From assembly GCA_026393755.1 (NCBI GenBank), contig JAPKZO010000030.1:17970-73345 (forward strand): DNA of 55,376 nucleotides, written 5' to 3'. The notes beneath the pieces are model-generated. The model saw only the letters and a list, made by a program, of their open reading frames with translations, made no database searches and was not told the DNA's origin. Origin of the DNA: Acidobacteriota bacterium (GTDB taxonomy: Bacteria; Acidobacteriota; Vicinamibacteria; Vicinamibacterales; JAKQTR01). Shown in pieces: positions 19,711-27,199 of this stretch (positions are counted from its first letter, which is position 1; the number at the start of each line of letters is the position of its first letter). A program made the translations under genes and the position numbers.

Positions 19711-20223
19711 TCATCGGCGGATGCCGGCTGGCGCCTGGCTTCTGATCGCGACGCGCCGGCGTTCTCCCGTCGCGGTCGTGAAGATCACCGCGTCGCGATC
19801 AATCTGAACGACCGTGAAATCGCCCACCGTGTCGCCGGCGCCGACGATGCGATTCTCGATGAGGGCCAGGCGTCGACCGGACGAAAACAGGATGGAGCGC
19901 ACGCGGGGGTCGGACCCGACCCGCGGGGCCGCGGCTTTCACGTCGCGGTCTTCGTTGCCGAACAGGAACGGGTCCCTGGCGCTCGCCGACTCGACGGCAC
20001 CCTCAACCGAGGGCGGCGCCGGGATGCCGACCGGATCAATGCCGCGGTCACCCGAATATACCGGACCCGCCTGTTCCGGTCCAAGCAACGGCCGCTCGTC
20101 GAGCGCTCTCGCCGCCGGCACGGGCGTCCGGGCTGGTCCTTTCGTGTAGGACCAGGCACTCCACAGGACGGCGGCCCCGACCGCCACGACCGCGAGATGG
20201 AGATGCTGCTTCTTGATCTTCAC
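19711..20223 (-). CDS. PilP/MshK/GspC-like pilus assembly protein
   Basis: 170 residues. A short basic N-terminus and one membrane helix (about 8-26, LHLAVVAVGAAVLWSAW) anchor it in the inner membrane. A Pro/Ala-rich linker leads to ARDPFLFG, a motif typical of PilP and GspC-like proteins, and then a small beta domain (VRSILFSSGRRLALIENR to FTVVQIDRDAVIF), the homology-region fold that contacts the secretin. Assigned by architecture and position: its start overlaps the PilO-like gene stop by 4 bases. The sequence itself is divergent. Confidence 0.7.
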   Translation of the reverse strand: MKIKKQHLHLAVVAVGAAVLWSAWSYTKGPARTPVPAARALDERPLLGPEQAGPVYSGDRGIDPVGIPAPPSVEGAVESASARDPFLFGNEDRDVKAAAPRVGSDPRVRSILFSSGRRLALIENRIVGAGDTVGDFTVVQIDRDAVIFTTATGERRRVAIRSQAPAGIRR

Positions 20224-20981
20224 GGCGCATCACCTCCGGGCGCGCGAGGCTGAATGATTCGCGGCACCACGGGACTGCCCGCCGGCGAAGCGGGCTCGGA
20301 CAACCGCGGCGCACCAGGGACCGGCTGGAACGAAGCGGCCGCACCCGCATCAGGCTGACGATCGCTTCGACGGAAGACGAAGACCGTCAACTCGGCGCGC
20401 ATCAACGGCAGCCCGCGAGTCAGCTTCACTGAGCGAATTTCGATCGCGGTCGGAAGGTCGCGGATCTTCGAGAAGAATGTGGCGATCGTTGCGTACGACG
20501 CCTCAAAACTCATTCTAATGGCTGTGTGCGTCACGCTGTACGGGAAGAGGCTCCAACGCGGATCGATGGTCTCGGCCTCGCCAGTTGCTACCGGCCGCTC
20601 CTGGCCTGACGTGTCGGCTGCGGCCTGATCACCGGTACTGATCGCGAGATCGCCCAGCTTGCCATCGGCTGCGCTTTCCGTCACCGCCTTCGCGAGCCGT
20701 TCGACGATGGTGGCGACGCGGTCCTCCTTCGAGACACGCCGTTCGAACAGGTCGAGCGCCTGCGCCCGGTCGGGCCACGTCGTGCTCCGGCCTCGGACGA
20801 TCGCGTCTTCGAGTACGCGAACCCTCGCCTCGAGTGTCTGCGCTTCTGCGCGGAGCCTGCGGTAGCCGTCGAGACGGGGCTGAAGCAACCAGTAGTAACC
20901 AGCCGCGACAACCATGACGCCCACCACCAAGGGCAGGACGCGCGGCACCAGCGCGTTGATTCGATCGGTTGCCGCGCTCAC
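20220..20981 (-). CDS. PilO/GspM-like pilus assembly protein
   Basis: 253 residues. One N-terminal membrane helix (about 14-33, LPLVVGVMVVAAGYYWLL) is followed by a long coiled-coil (about 35-90, RRLRAEAQTLEARVRVLED) and a ferredoxin-like periplasmic domain (about 145-215, FEASYATIATFFSKIRDLPTAIEI), then a Pro-rich tail. This order is that of PilO and GspM, which pair with PilN/GspL on the inner-membrane platform. It overlaps its neighbours on both sides by 4 bases (ATGA), so all three platform genes are translationally coupled. Confidence 0.8.
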   Translation of the reverse strand: MSAATDRINALVPRVLPLVVGVMVVAAGYYWLLQPRLDGYRRLRAEAQTLEARVRVLEDAIVRGRSTTWPDRAQALDLFERRVSKEDRVATIVERLAKAVTESAADGKLGDLAISTGDQAAADTSGQERPVATGEAETIDPRWSLFPYSVTHTAIRMSFEASYATIATFFSKIRDLPTAIEIRSVKLTRGLPLMRAELTVFVFRRSDRQPDAGAAASFQPVPGAPRLSEPASPAGSPVVPRIIQPRAPGGDAP

Positions 20982-22528
20982 TTGCGCACCTCAAACGTGA
21001 GCGCAAAGCTCAGGATGGTCCCGACTGGCGAAGCGCCCGCGAGGCGGATCGTGATCTCGGGAGATCGTGTCGGCACGCCGAGGTACTTCGACCCACTCGC
21101 CGACGTCAGGAAGCGGGAGAACGACGCCTGGGCATTTGCCGCGGTCGAAGACCTGGTCTGGCCGTCCACCCAGAGCGGCCACGTGCCGGAAGGCGACGAA
21201 GTCAGCCGCAGCGAGTTCATCGCGAGGTCGCGCGGTGCGAGCCGAAAGGCATCGAGGACAAGCGCCAGCCTGGGACCTTGCGAGGCGAACGCATCAAGGG
21301 CGGCGGTTTGAACCGTCGTGGTGGCGGCGGCCTGACGTGCCTCCTGGTGGCGCTGGACTTCGGGGTCGAGCCTGGCAATCTGCCGGCGGAGGTTCTGCAT
21401 GCGGGCGCGGGTGCTGTCCTGGAGGTATGACGCGCCGCTCCAGGCCAGGCCGACCACGACACAGGCCATCACCACTGCGACCGCGAGCCGGCGCCTGGTG
21501 TCGGGCGTCACCGAGACCGAGAGACCAGTCGCGCGCGGCTGCAAGTCGACAGGAAGCGCCGCCTCGGACGCGATCCCGAGCGCGGGGCGCCACGCGGCAA
21601 CCGTCGCCCGGAACTCGGCGGCCGGTTCCGGCAAGCGGGAGACGTCGAGGCCGTCGAGGCCATCCAGGGTCTCGACCTCGACATTCAGCTCGCGCATCAG
21701 CGGTCCGGTGAGCGCGCGCAGGTCGGGGGTGTCGCCGCACACGAGCACATGGCTCACGTCAATCTGACGGGTCTGCTTGATGTAGACCATCGACCGCTTG
21801 AGTTCCGACGCCAGTTTGCCGGCCATCGCGCTCGTGTCGAAGGCCTGACCGGCGTGCGCGGATCGCAGCGTCTCGGACCCCCACGGCAGCTCGCGGGAGA
21901 ACAGCACGACGCTTCCCCGAAGTACCGTCAGGGCGGTGACGCGCGCGTTAACAGCAAGGACGGCGGTCACCTGATCCGGCGACGTGGGCCAGCGCTGCCG
22001 AACCAGTGCCGCGTGGGCCAGCGCCGGAGTGACAACCGCCTCGATCTCGAACCCGGCGTCACGCAGCGGCTGGAGGCGGGCCGTCACCTCGTCGGGGCTG
22101 CCGGACACATAGCCGACTTCGCGCCGGCCGCCTTCGCGAATCTCGCCAACAACAAGGCCGTCCGACGTAAATGCGGGCGCGGCGGCGGGGGCTGGCTGGC
22201 TTCCGTGGTCGGCCCTTGCCTCGCGGCGAGCGAGCGCGAGGAGGTCGTCGATCGCGGCGGGAGGCAGCAAGAGCCCCCAGTGTGAACTGTTGAGTCCCCA
22301 GATCACCACGCGCGCCTTGCGCCCGACGGCCCGGCGGCCTCTCAGGACCTGCCGCAGATCGGCGGTCAGCCTGGCTGGACTGTTCGTCGCGCAGGGAATC
22401 TCGCGGAACGTCCGCACGCGCGCGTCGCCGACCCGACCGCGCGATCGGCCGAACAGTCCGGCGTTCTCGCGGATCTCGACAATTCGGCACACGTAGGGAA
22501 GCAGTTCGATGCCAACGCGGTTCGCCAT
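20978..22528 (-). CDS. PilM-PilN fusion (GspL/MshI-like) pilus platform protein
   Basis: 516 residues. The first 330 or so show an actin-like PilM/GspL fold (VGIELLPYVCRIVEI at the start, then GYVSGSPDEVTARLQPLRDAG and a second subdomain with AVLAVNARVTALTVLRGSV). A membrane helix (about 370-390, LAVAVVMACVVVGLAWSG) leads to a coiled-coil and a PilN-like periplasmic domain (MNSLRLTSSPSGTWPLWVDG to ILSFALTFEV). In many type IV pili these are two proteins; GspL joins them as here. The cytoplasmic part should recruit the assembly ATPase. It starts just downstream of the MITE-like element, so it may need its own promoter. Confidence 0.82.
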   Translation of the reverse strand: MANRVGIELLPYVCRIVEIRENAGLFGRSRGRVGDARVRTFREIPCATNSPARLTADLRQVLRGRRAVGRKARVVIWGLNSSHWGLLLPPAAIDDLLALARREARADHGSQPAPAAAPAFTSDGLVVGEIREGGRREVGYVSGSPDEVTARLQPLRDAGFEIEAVVTPALAHAALVRQRWPTSPDQVTAVLAVNARVTALTVLRGSVVLFSRELPWGSETLRSAHAGQAFDTSAMAGKLASELKRSMVYIKQTRQIDVSHVLVCGDTPDLRALTGPLMRELNVEVETLDGLDGLDVSRLPEPAAEFRATVAAWRPALGIASEAALPVDLQPRATGLSVSVTPDTRRRLAVAVVMACVVVGLAWSGASYLQDSTRARMQNLRRQIARLDPEVQRHQEARQAAATTTVQTAALDAFASQGPRLALVLDAFRLAPRDLAMNSLRLTSSPSGTWPLWVDGQTRSSTAANAQASFSRFLTSASGSKYLGVPTRSPEITIRLAGASPVGTILSFALTFEVRK

Positions 22529-22588
22529 ATGTCTCTAGTGTTTTCGGCTCGACAACGCCGGAGACATAGACTTCCAGCGCGTAAACCT

Positions 22589-22750
22589 AGTGTCCCGACC
22601 CAGAAATTCGCCGACATATTCCGGGCGGGGCATCCCGCCTCACTGCGTTGCTCAACGCTCAAATACTCCCGGTATTCTCGCGTTTCGCGCCTTGCGATCC
22701 GGGCGCCGCGCTCCGGACTATTTGTCACCGAACTTCTGGGTCGGGACACT
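22589..22750. mobile_element. MITE-like element with terminal inverted repeats
   Basis: The ends AGTGTCCCGACCCAGAA (22589-22605) and its reverse complement (22734-22750) match perfectly; 21 of 22 bases match over the full outer arm. The pairing continues imperfectly for about 15 more bases inward (GACATATTCCGG against GACAAATAGTCCGG). The 162-base body has no open frame. It sits between the pseudopilin and PilM-PilN genes. No clear target-site duplication is visible. Confidence 0.7.
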
Positions 22751-22779
22751 GGTGACGAACCGTGCAATGGTGTGAAGGG

Positions 22780-23424
22780 TTACTGCAGACGGGCGCCGAG
22801 ATCGTCGCCGCCGAGGGTGGCAGTCAGGATGGATTGCGCAAACGCCGTTTCGATCACGCCGTTGGGGCCGGCGGACAGGACCCACACGGCAGCCTTCACT
22901 CCCCCGTTCCTGGTGGTCGCCGACGCCGACGTGTCGAGCAACTCGATGTTGACGACGTACCGGTTGCCCCACGGATCAGCGCCGAATTCCGACGACAGGT
23001 AGGCCCCATTCCATCCAGTCTGGGATCGCGCGGTCCTCAAGCTGTACCCGGGAACATTGTTCACCAGTTGTTCGGACAGCAGGCCGGCGATTCCGGTAGT
23101 CCACAGGCTCGGCTGGTCTTCCTGCGGAGTATTGCCGGGACTGACGAGAATCTGGAGGCGGTTCTGCGGAAGCCCGGGACCGCCGTTCTGGGCCACGGAC
23201 CAGGACGGAAAGAACCCGTTGTCCCGGTAGAAGAGGATGATGGCGCTCGCAATGGTCGGGCAGTCGTTACGAGCGCGGGCCAGCCGCGCATCAGTGACGA
23301 ATGTGCCGATCGCAGGAGTCAGCACCAGCGCGAGTGTCACGATGACGCCGAGAACCACCGTCAGCTCAGTCAGCGTGAAGCCTGACTGGCTGTGTGCGGC
23401 GGGTGTAGTGCGTCGGCCGGCCAT
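22780..23424 (-). CDS. Pseudopilin (type II secretion/MSHA-like)
   Basis: 214 residues. A prepilin leader ends with HSQSG and is followed by FTLTELTVVLGVIVTLALVL, with Glu at +5. The globular part has a Cys in RARNDCPTIAS and a GspG/GspH-like pattern GADPWGNRYVVNIELLDTS, then a segment NGVKAAVWVLSAGPNGVIETAFAQ also seen in the neighbouring pseudopilin as SPGPNQVIETPF. The two are therefore related paralogues. It should be cleaved by a prepilin peptidase and be incorporated in the pseudopilus. A 252-base gap separates it from the upstream pseudopilin gene. Confidence 0.85.
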   Translation of the reverse strand: MAGRRTTPAAHSQSGFTLTELTVVLGVIVTLALVLTPAIGTFVTDARLARARNDCPTIASAIILFYRDNGFFPSWSVAQNGGPGLPQNRLQILVSPGNTPQEDQPSLWTTGIAGLLSEQLVNNVPGYSLRTARSQTGWNGAYLSSEFGADPWGNRYVVNIELLDTSASATTRNGGVKAAVWVLSAGPNGVIETAFAQSILTATLGGDDLGARLQ

Positions 23425-23676
23425 CGACGACCCTCTCTGCTATCTGGCGTTCGACAACGAGGCTGCACACGACGCGTCGGGTGAACAGCCGCAGGAAATC
23501 CGAGGCGCGAGTCAGCCCCCGAACGTGTTTCCAGGCACGAATCAATACACACCGAGCGCGGGAACGGGGCGCGCGCCTCGACCCCGGCCCCCGCGACGTC
23601 GCATCAACCGGCCGCTGTCATCGATGATGGTAGCCCACAAAGGGTCCTCATCACCATCCCGCCAGCCATGGCCCAG

Positions 23677-24435
23677 CTACCGGCCGCTGCCCGAAATGAC
23701 GAAGACGAAGTCGTCATTTGTCCGATGCATGCCCCGGTTGACGCCCTCGAAAAACGGGGTCTCAATCACCTGGTTCGGACCCGGACTCACGCAAGTGACG
23801 TCGCGATTCCACCACCGCCCCCTGTTGCCCTCACCGCCGCGTGCGGCTGCATCCGTCGTGGTGGTCATGAAACCCGTATTGACGAGGTACTTCGAGCCCC
23901 ACGGATCCGGGCCAATCGGCGACGACAGATAAGCACCTCGCCAGCCGAGTCCGAACAACAGGCCGGCCGGATACGAGCCCGATGCCGTGAGGTGATCGTA
24001 GGGCGTGCGGTAGCCGGGGCCGTTGGCCACGAACTGGCTCTCCATCGTGTCGGCGTTGGTGTCACTGTTCCAGTTTGCCGACACCATCTCGCTGTTGGTC
24101 CACACGACATCCGGAGCGGCGGTCAGATCCACGACAACGGCAGAACCGAGGCTCTGCAGGACTTCGATCCGGTTCGCGTTGATGCATCCCACGGCGGCGA
24201 CCTTCTTCAGGCAAGGCCCGACGTCCCAGGACAGCCGGGAAAGTGAGACGCCGATGGCTTCACAGTCTGCTTTGACCTTCACCCACTGCGCCTCGCGAAC
24301 GAAGCCCGAGATCGACGGAGCCAGGACGCTGGTGAGCAGCATCAGCACGAGCAGGATGATCGTCGCTTCAACCAGCGACAGACCCTGCTCTCCTTTTCCG
24401 GGCTTCGTTCTCACGCTTGTGGCTCCCGCATCCAC
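23677..24435 (-). CDS. Pseudopilin, first gene behind a sigma54 promoter
   Basis: 252 residues. Leader MDAGATSVRTKPGKGEQG, then LSLVEATIILLVLMLLTSVL with Glu at +5; the leader is unusually long at 18 residues and ends in EQG rather than the common xxG-F. A disulfide-prone pair (KADCEAIG and VGPCLKKVAAVGC) lies in the first part of the head domain. DPWGSKYLVNTGFM and SPGPNQVIETPFFEG match the next pseudopilin. Being first after a strong sigma54-type promoter, it may be the most abundant pilin of the system. Confidence 0.85.
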   Translation of the reverse strand: MDAGATSVRTKPGKGEQGLSLVEATIILLVLMLLTSVLAPSISGFVREAQWVKVKADCEAIGVSLSRLSWDVGPCLKKVAAVGCINANRIEVLQSLGSAVVVDLTAAPDVVWTNSEMVSANWNSDTNADTMESQFVANGPGYRTPYDHLTASGSYPAGLLFGLGWRGAYLSSPIGPDPWGSKYLVNTGFMTTTTDAAARGGEGNRGRWWNRDVTCVSPGPNQVIETPFFEGVNRGMHRTNDDFVFVISGSGR

Positions 24436-24514
24436 GTCGCTCCAGACCGGCCGCTCGTCGAACCCGCGAGACAGCCGTGCGCTCCTCAGTTCCGATGAGG
24501 AACGGCTCTCCTAT

Positions 24515-24530
24515 AGCAACCCCCGTACCG
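24515..24530 (-). promoter_or_regulatory. Sigma54 promoter for the pseudopilin operon
   Basis: On the minus strand the sequence is CGGTACGGGGGTTGCT. Relative to TGGCACGN4TTGCT it keeps GG, A, C, the G after the -24 box, and a perfect TTGCT at -12, with GG and GC separated by exactly 10 bases. The start point would be near 24504, leaving about 70 bases of leader before the pseudopilin start at 24435. Two NtrC-type activators with intact GAFTGA loops are encoded in the window. Confidence 0.65.
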
Positions 24531-24848
24531 GCCGCGCCAAAACGCGAAAATCTGGGAAAACGACACCGGGCATTGAACGCCCGAGGCCCGCACCGAGCCG
24601 CCGTCCGCGAGATCCCACTATTTGTCGAGATACGAGGCGGGCCCGACCGAGGATTCGAGAAGACACCTGCGGCAAAACCACGAACCGATGATTCGCGCAA
24701 CCCGCAGACTTGACGGCAGTTATCTATCAGTTGCGTCGAGCGGATTATGAAAGCCGCACACATCGTTGTCCAGATTTGAGACATACGACGTGAATGCGGG
24801 TCGATTCGGCGCATTCTGAGGGCCCGTTGTGCAGGCCCCGCCGACCAG

Positions 24849-24899
24849 CTAATCACTCCGGGAGTAGTTAGCCTGGAGACAATTACTCCGGGAGTAATT
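24849..24899. repeat. REP-like palindrome pair (AATTACTCCGGGAGTAATT)
   Basis: Two palindromes lie 9 bases apart: an imperfect one at 24849-24871 (CTAATCACTCC, G, GGAGTAGTTAG) and a perfect one at 24881-24899 (AATTACTCC, G, GGAGTAATT). A third relative is at 32798-32816. The pair lies just after the stop of the TPR gene on the minus strand. Confidence 0.65.
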
Positions 24900-24931
24900 A
24901 GCCGCTTGGCGAGGTGGCGGGAGCGACGGGG

Positions 24932-26227
24932 CTACTTGAGCAGTTTCGATCGGAGCAGCTGGACGCGGTTCCGTACATCGGTCGCAAGCGTCGCGGTGTC
25001 GGCGCCGCCGAGCGAGAGAAACTGTTCGTAGTGCTCGATCGCGCGGGCGATTTCGGCGCTTTCCTCGAGCACGAGCGCGAGGTTGTAGTGGGCGTTGGCA
25101 TAGCGATTGTTGATCGACAGCGCGCGCTGCAGATGGTCGCGAGCCTCGCTGAGACGCCCGGACGCGCGCAGCGCGAGGGCCAGGTTGGTGAGGCCTTCGA
25201 CATTGCTGCCATCCTGAGCCACGATCCACCGGAACTCGGAGACGGCGGATTCCGTGTCGCCGGATCGAAGCAGCGCCACACCGAGATTATTGTGCGCCTT
25301 GTCGTAGTGCGCGTCGATCGCGGTCGCCCGACGGAATTCGCGGATTGCCTCCTCGAACAGACCCTTGTCCTGATAGAGCAATCCGAGGTTGTTGTGGGCC
25401 TCGGCGTTGAGCTCGTTGGCTTCGAGCACAGCTCGATAGTGGATCAGCGCTTTTTCGAAGTCGCCGGTCCGCTGGTAGTACAGAGCCAGCTTGAAGTGGT
25501 CGGTGTCCGCGGTCTGGGCGCTGTTGGAAGCCGGCAATCCCGCTGCGTTCCGCGTGATTCCGGGCGCAGTGGCCGATCGAGCCTCTGTCTGAAGCGGCTG
25601 TGTACGCGGCGGCGGCGCCTGCAATGCCTGTGCTGATGCGGACGGCGTCGGCGCTGAGGGTGCAGCCGCTGCCCGCGTCAGGACCTGGGCTTGCGGCTTC
25701 TGCCAGACGGGCGCGGCAATCGCGGCCGGCGGCGGCTTGGGTGCCGGAACGACGGCGGAATACTGCGCCACAGAAGTGGGAGTGGGTTTCGGTGCCGAAC
25801 CCGGCGGTGCGACAACCGGGCTCGAAACGTCGCTGATGTGCGGAGATGCCGGCGCGGCAACCCTGGCTGCCGCCGGGCCCGCGGTGGCGGCCCCGCCCGG
25901 CGATACGACTGGACGCTGGGCAGGCGGTGCGGTGGCGCGGTGCGACGCGGTCTGTCGCTGTCCAAGAATGAAGGACAGCGGGCCGGTCGAAACGATCCGG
26001 TTGCTTGCCGCGACCTGCCATACCGCCGCTGCCGCCGACGCGATCAGTATCACGCCGATCACGATGCGAAGCGCGGGTGTCATCGCGCCCGACTCGGGCG
26101 TGCGGGTGGAATAGCCAAGTGACGCGAGGACCTGCTCCTTCGACGCGCCTGGCGACCTGGCCGGGAGCCCCTCTGTCCTCGGCGGTTCCCCGCGGTGTTG
26201 ACGCAATGCGTCAAGCATGCGGCTCAT
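24932..26227 (-). CDS. MshN-like TPR protein of the pilus system
   Basis: 431 residues. A short cytoplasmic N-terminus with MSRMLDALRQ, a single membrane helix (about 52-71, LRIVIGVILIASAAAAVW), a Pro/Ala-rich linker (about 85-225), and then five or so TPR units (about 240-415; for example LALYYQRTGDFEKALIHYR and NLGLLYQDKGLFEEAIREFR). Such single-pass TPR proteins follow the AAA ATPase in MSHA loci (MshN) and are thought to scaffold assembly in the periplasm. Start ATG at 26227 is 4 bases after the ATPase stop; a longer frame exists upstream but overlaps that gene with shadow sequence. Confidence 0.85.
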   Translation of the reverse strand: MSRMLDALRQHRGEPPRTEGLPARSPGASKEQVLASLGYSTRTPESGAMTPALRIVIGVILIASAAAAVWQVAASNRIVSTGPLSFILGQRQTASHRATAPPAQRPVVSPGGAATAGPAAARVAAPASPHISDVSSPVVAPPGSAPKPTPTSVAQYSAVVPAPKPPPAAIAAPVWQKPQAQVLTRAAAAPSAPTPSASAQALQAPPPRTQPLQTEARSATAPGITRNAAGLPASNSAQTADTDHFKLALYYQRTGDFEKALIHYRAVLEANELNAEAHNNLGLLYQDKGLFEEAIREFRRATAIDAHYDKAHNNLGVALLRSGDTESAVSEFRWIVAQDGSNVEGLTNLALALRASGRLSEARDHLQRALSINNRYANAHYNLALVLEESAEIARAIEHYEQFLSLGGADTATLATDVRNRVQLLRSKLLK

Positions 26228-26231
26228 CGTG

Positions 26232-27146
26232 TCACGCGCCAAACAGGGTGCCCGCGCCCGCCCCGGCGGCGAGCGGACGGCGGCGGAACCAGGAGAATCG
26301 GGCCTTCTCCAACTGCCGGATGTCGAGTGATTCGGTCGCCCGGAACACCAGATCGTGCGAGACCTTGCAGACCTTCGTCGAAAAGGCACCCAGCAGGCTG
26401 CGGTCGCAGATCAGGTTGATCAGGCGCGGAATGCCGCCCGAGTACTGGAAGACGACCTGCACGGCCTTCGGCGTGAAGCTGACGGCCGATGCCCCGCCCG
26501 CGATGTACAGGCGGTGATGGATGTAGGCGGCCGTCTCGTCACGCGTGAGCGGTTTCAGTTCGTACCGGATCGACACGCGCTGATCCAGTTGCCTCAGTTC
26601 CGGCGAGCGCAGCAGTGGCTTGAGGTTCTGCTGGCCGACCAGGATGATCTGGAGCAGTTTGGCCTTGTCGGTTTCGAGGTTCGAAAGAATGCGCAACTGC
26701 TCCAGCACCTGCAGAGGCAGGTTCTGGGCCTCGTCGATGATCAGCACGGCGGTGGCCTGGATCGGCAGAAGCCCGAGCAGGAAGTCATACAGCGTGTCGA
26801 TCAGCTCCTGCTTGCTGACGCCTGCCAGCCGGCCGGCTTTGACATCCTCGCGGGACACCACGCCGAAATCCTGCAGAATCAGCTTCAGGAGATCGTCTTC
26901 CGACAGGAAGGGATTCAGCACGAGCGCGGTGAACGTGCGGCGGTCGATCTGTTCGAGCAGCGCGCGGCACAGCGTGGTCTTGCCGGTCCCGATGTCGCCG
27001 GTGACGACGACGAAGCCTTCGCGCCGGCGCATCGCGTACTGGAGCAGTTCGAACGCGTTGGCGTGCGACTCGCTCTTGTACAGGAAGCGCGGGTCCGGCG
27101 TCAGGCTGAAAGGCTTCTCGGTGAAACCAAAGTGTTCTTCATACAT
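26232..27146 (-). CDS. AAA ATPase of the ExeA/MshM family
   Basis: 304 residues. Starts MYEEHFGFTEKPFSLTPDPRFLY, the signature opening of ExeA/GspA/MshM proteins. Walker A GDIGTGKTT (about 51-59), Walker B LIIDEAQNLP (about 135-144), sensor LVGQQNLKPLL and the arginine-containing SIRYELKPLTRDETAAYI segment are all intact. GspA-type members use ATP to help insert the secretin through peptidoglycan; here the peptidoglycan-binding domain is absent and the protein ends soon after the AAA module, as in MshM. It lies between the secretin and TPR genes, the same order as mshL-mshM-mshN. Confidence 0.93.
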   Translation of the reverse strand: MYEEHFGFTEKPFSLTPDPRFLYKSESHANAFELLQYAMRRREGFVVVTGDIGTGKTTLCRALLEQIDRRTFTALVLNPFLSEDDLLKLILQDFGVVSREDVKAGRLAGVSKQELIDTLYDFLLGLLPIQATAVLIIDEAQNLPLQVLEQLRILSNLETDKAKLLQIILVGQQNLKPLLRSPELRQLDQRVSIRYELKPLTRDETAAYIHHRLYIAGGASAVSFTPKAVQVVFQYSGGIPRLINLICDRSLLGAFSTKVCKVSHDLVFRATESLDIRQLEKARFSWFRRRPLAAGAGAGTLFGA

Positions 27147-27199
27147 CGACCACGCCCCGTCCTCTCAACCGCATCGGGTGTTTGCGTTCCATGCCGGCG

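Larger units (their letters stand above)
24436..24931. other. 496-base intergenic region with sigma54 promoter and REP-like palindromes
   Basis: Contains a sigma54-type promoter at 24515-24530 and, at its right end, two palindromes of the ACTCCGGGAGT type. A minus-strand open frame runs over most of it but its Arg/Ser-rich translation looks like GC-rich shadow, so I do not call a gene. I looked for a c-di-GMP riboswitch on the minus strand between promoter and pilin start (about 70 bases of leader) and saw none. Confidence 0.5.

Noticed and set aside
24436-24520. Possible c-di-GMP riboswitch before the pseudopilin
   Set aside because: The leader lacks the conserved GCAAA loop and tetraloop receptor pattern of GEMM RNAs.
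24368-24856. Minus-strand frame of 162 codons in the gap before the pseudopilin
   Set aside because: Composition of a shadow frame, covers the sigma54 promoter and overlaps the pseudopilin gene.
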